Shown one piece after another: positions 63,960-64,000 of a DNA stretch of 64,000 nucleotides. Made by a program: the position numbers and the translations under genes. The DNA is taken from assembly GCA_022495995.1 (NCBI GenBank), contig JAFEMH010002094.1:80001-144000 (forward strand), read 5' to 3'. A model generated the notes under the pieces. That model did no database searches. It saw only the letters and a list, made by a program, of their open reading frames with translations, and had not been told where the DNA came from. Position 1 is the first letter of the stretch, and every line of letters begins with the position of its first letter. The stretch is from Adenophora triphylla var. japonica. Lineage: Eukaryota; Streptophyta; Magnoliopsida; Asterales; Campanulaceae.

Positions 63960-64000
63960 CGACCTACCAAAGCTCCCAACAATCGAACAAACTCCTGTGG
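63960..64000 (+). pseudogene. Tat-G integrase, continuation right of Copia-R
   Basis: With the duplicated TATGC ignored, the sequence continues Tat-G integrase just after the zinc finger (YADLPKLPTIEQTPV-type reading). It runs off the window. Confidence 0.65.

Noticed and set aside
1..64000. tRNA, rRNA or other standard RNA genes
   Set aside because: None could be recognised; the tRNA-like matches are short primer-binding sites only.

Overview
This is a stretch of plant nuclear DNA made almost entirely of transposable elements nested inside one another; no ordinary host gene or RNA gene was found. The elements are plant types: SIRE/Maximus-like Ty1/copia and Tat/Ogre-like Ty3/gypsy (dual RNase H, very long LTRs and 3' regions), a CACTA DNA transposon, and captured plant genes with GT-AG introns. 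This points to a repeat-rich seed plant, probably a eudicot; the species cannot be named.

The nesting can be read from ends and target-site duplications (TSDs). The oldest layer on the right is Tat-G (plus strand, pol at 48629-50194, resuming at 63960). Tat-D (minus; LTR 46970-48628, gag 44211-45535) lies in Tat-G. Solo LTR F (3861-5456 plus 44069-44210, TSD GGTTT) lies in Tat-D gag, whose next codons resume at 3860. Copia-L (minus, 1-3760) is also in Tat-D gag. Tat-B (minus, 5457-44063, TSD GTAAC) is inside solo LTR F. Tat-A (plus, 22791-41294, TSD GTGGG) is inside the Tat-B leader. A CACTA element (13286-17970, TSD AGA) is inside a gag fragment in the Tat-B 3' region. Copia-R (plus, 50195-63954, TSD TATGC) interrupts the integrase zinc finger of Tat-G.

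Tat-A has LTRs of about 1.42 kb, a damaged gag-pol, and an 8 kb region after pol. That region carries two antisense intron-type genes, one DUF7745-like and one plant mobile domain (PMD) gene, then two tandem arrays. Tat-B has no recognisable pol, two gag regions and several tandem arrays, so it was probably moved in trans. Copia-R has gag-pol with several one-base breaks, then an intron-containing env-position gene with its own TATA box and pyrimidine-rich leader. The CACTA element carries a tyrosyl-tRNA synthetase fragment and 1.4 kb of telomere-like heptamers.

The most unusual signals are not genes. (1) The word AACCGC is scattered in one orientation through the LTRs, UTRs, intron and linkers of Copia-R. 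(2) Palindromes with a 2-base centre lie upstream of the TATA box in the Tat LTRs; in Tat-A they form pairs exactly 31 bp apart and recur upstream of both antisense genes. (3) A 3'-region hairpin with compensating stem changes recurs in Tat-A and Tat-B. (4) A leader block is shared by Tat-A, Tat-B and Tat-D. (5) A copy of the start of the primer-binding site lies inside the U5 of four Tat LTR types. All were read by eye; no search or alignment program was run.
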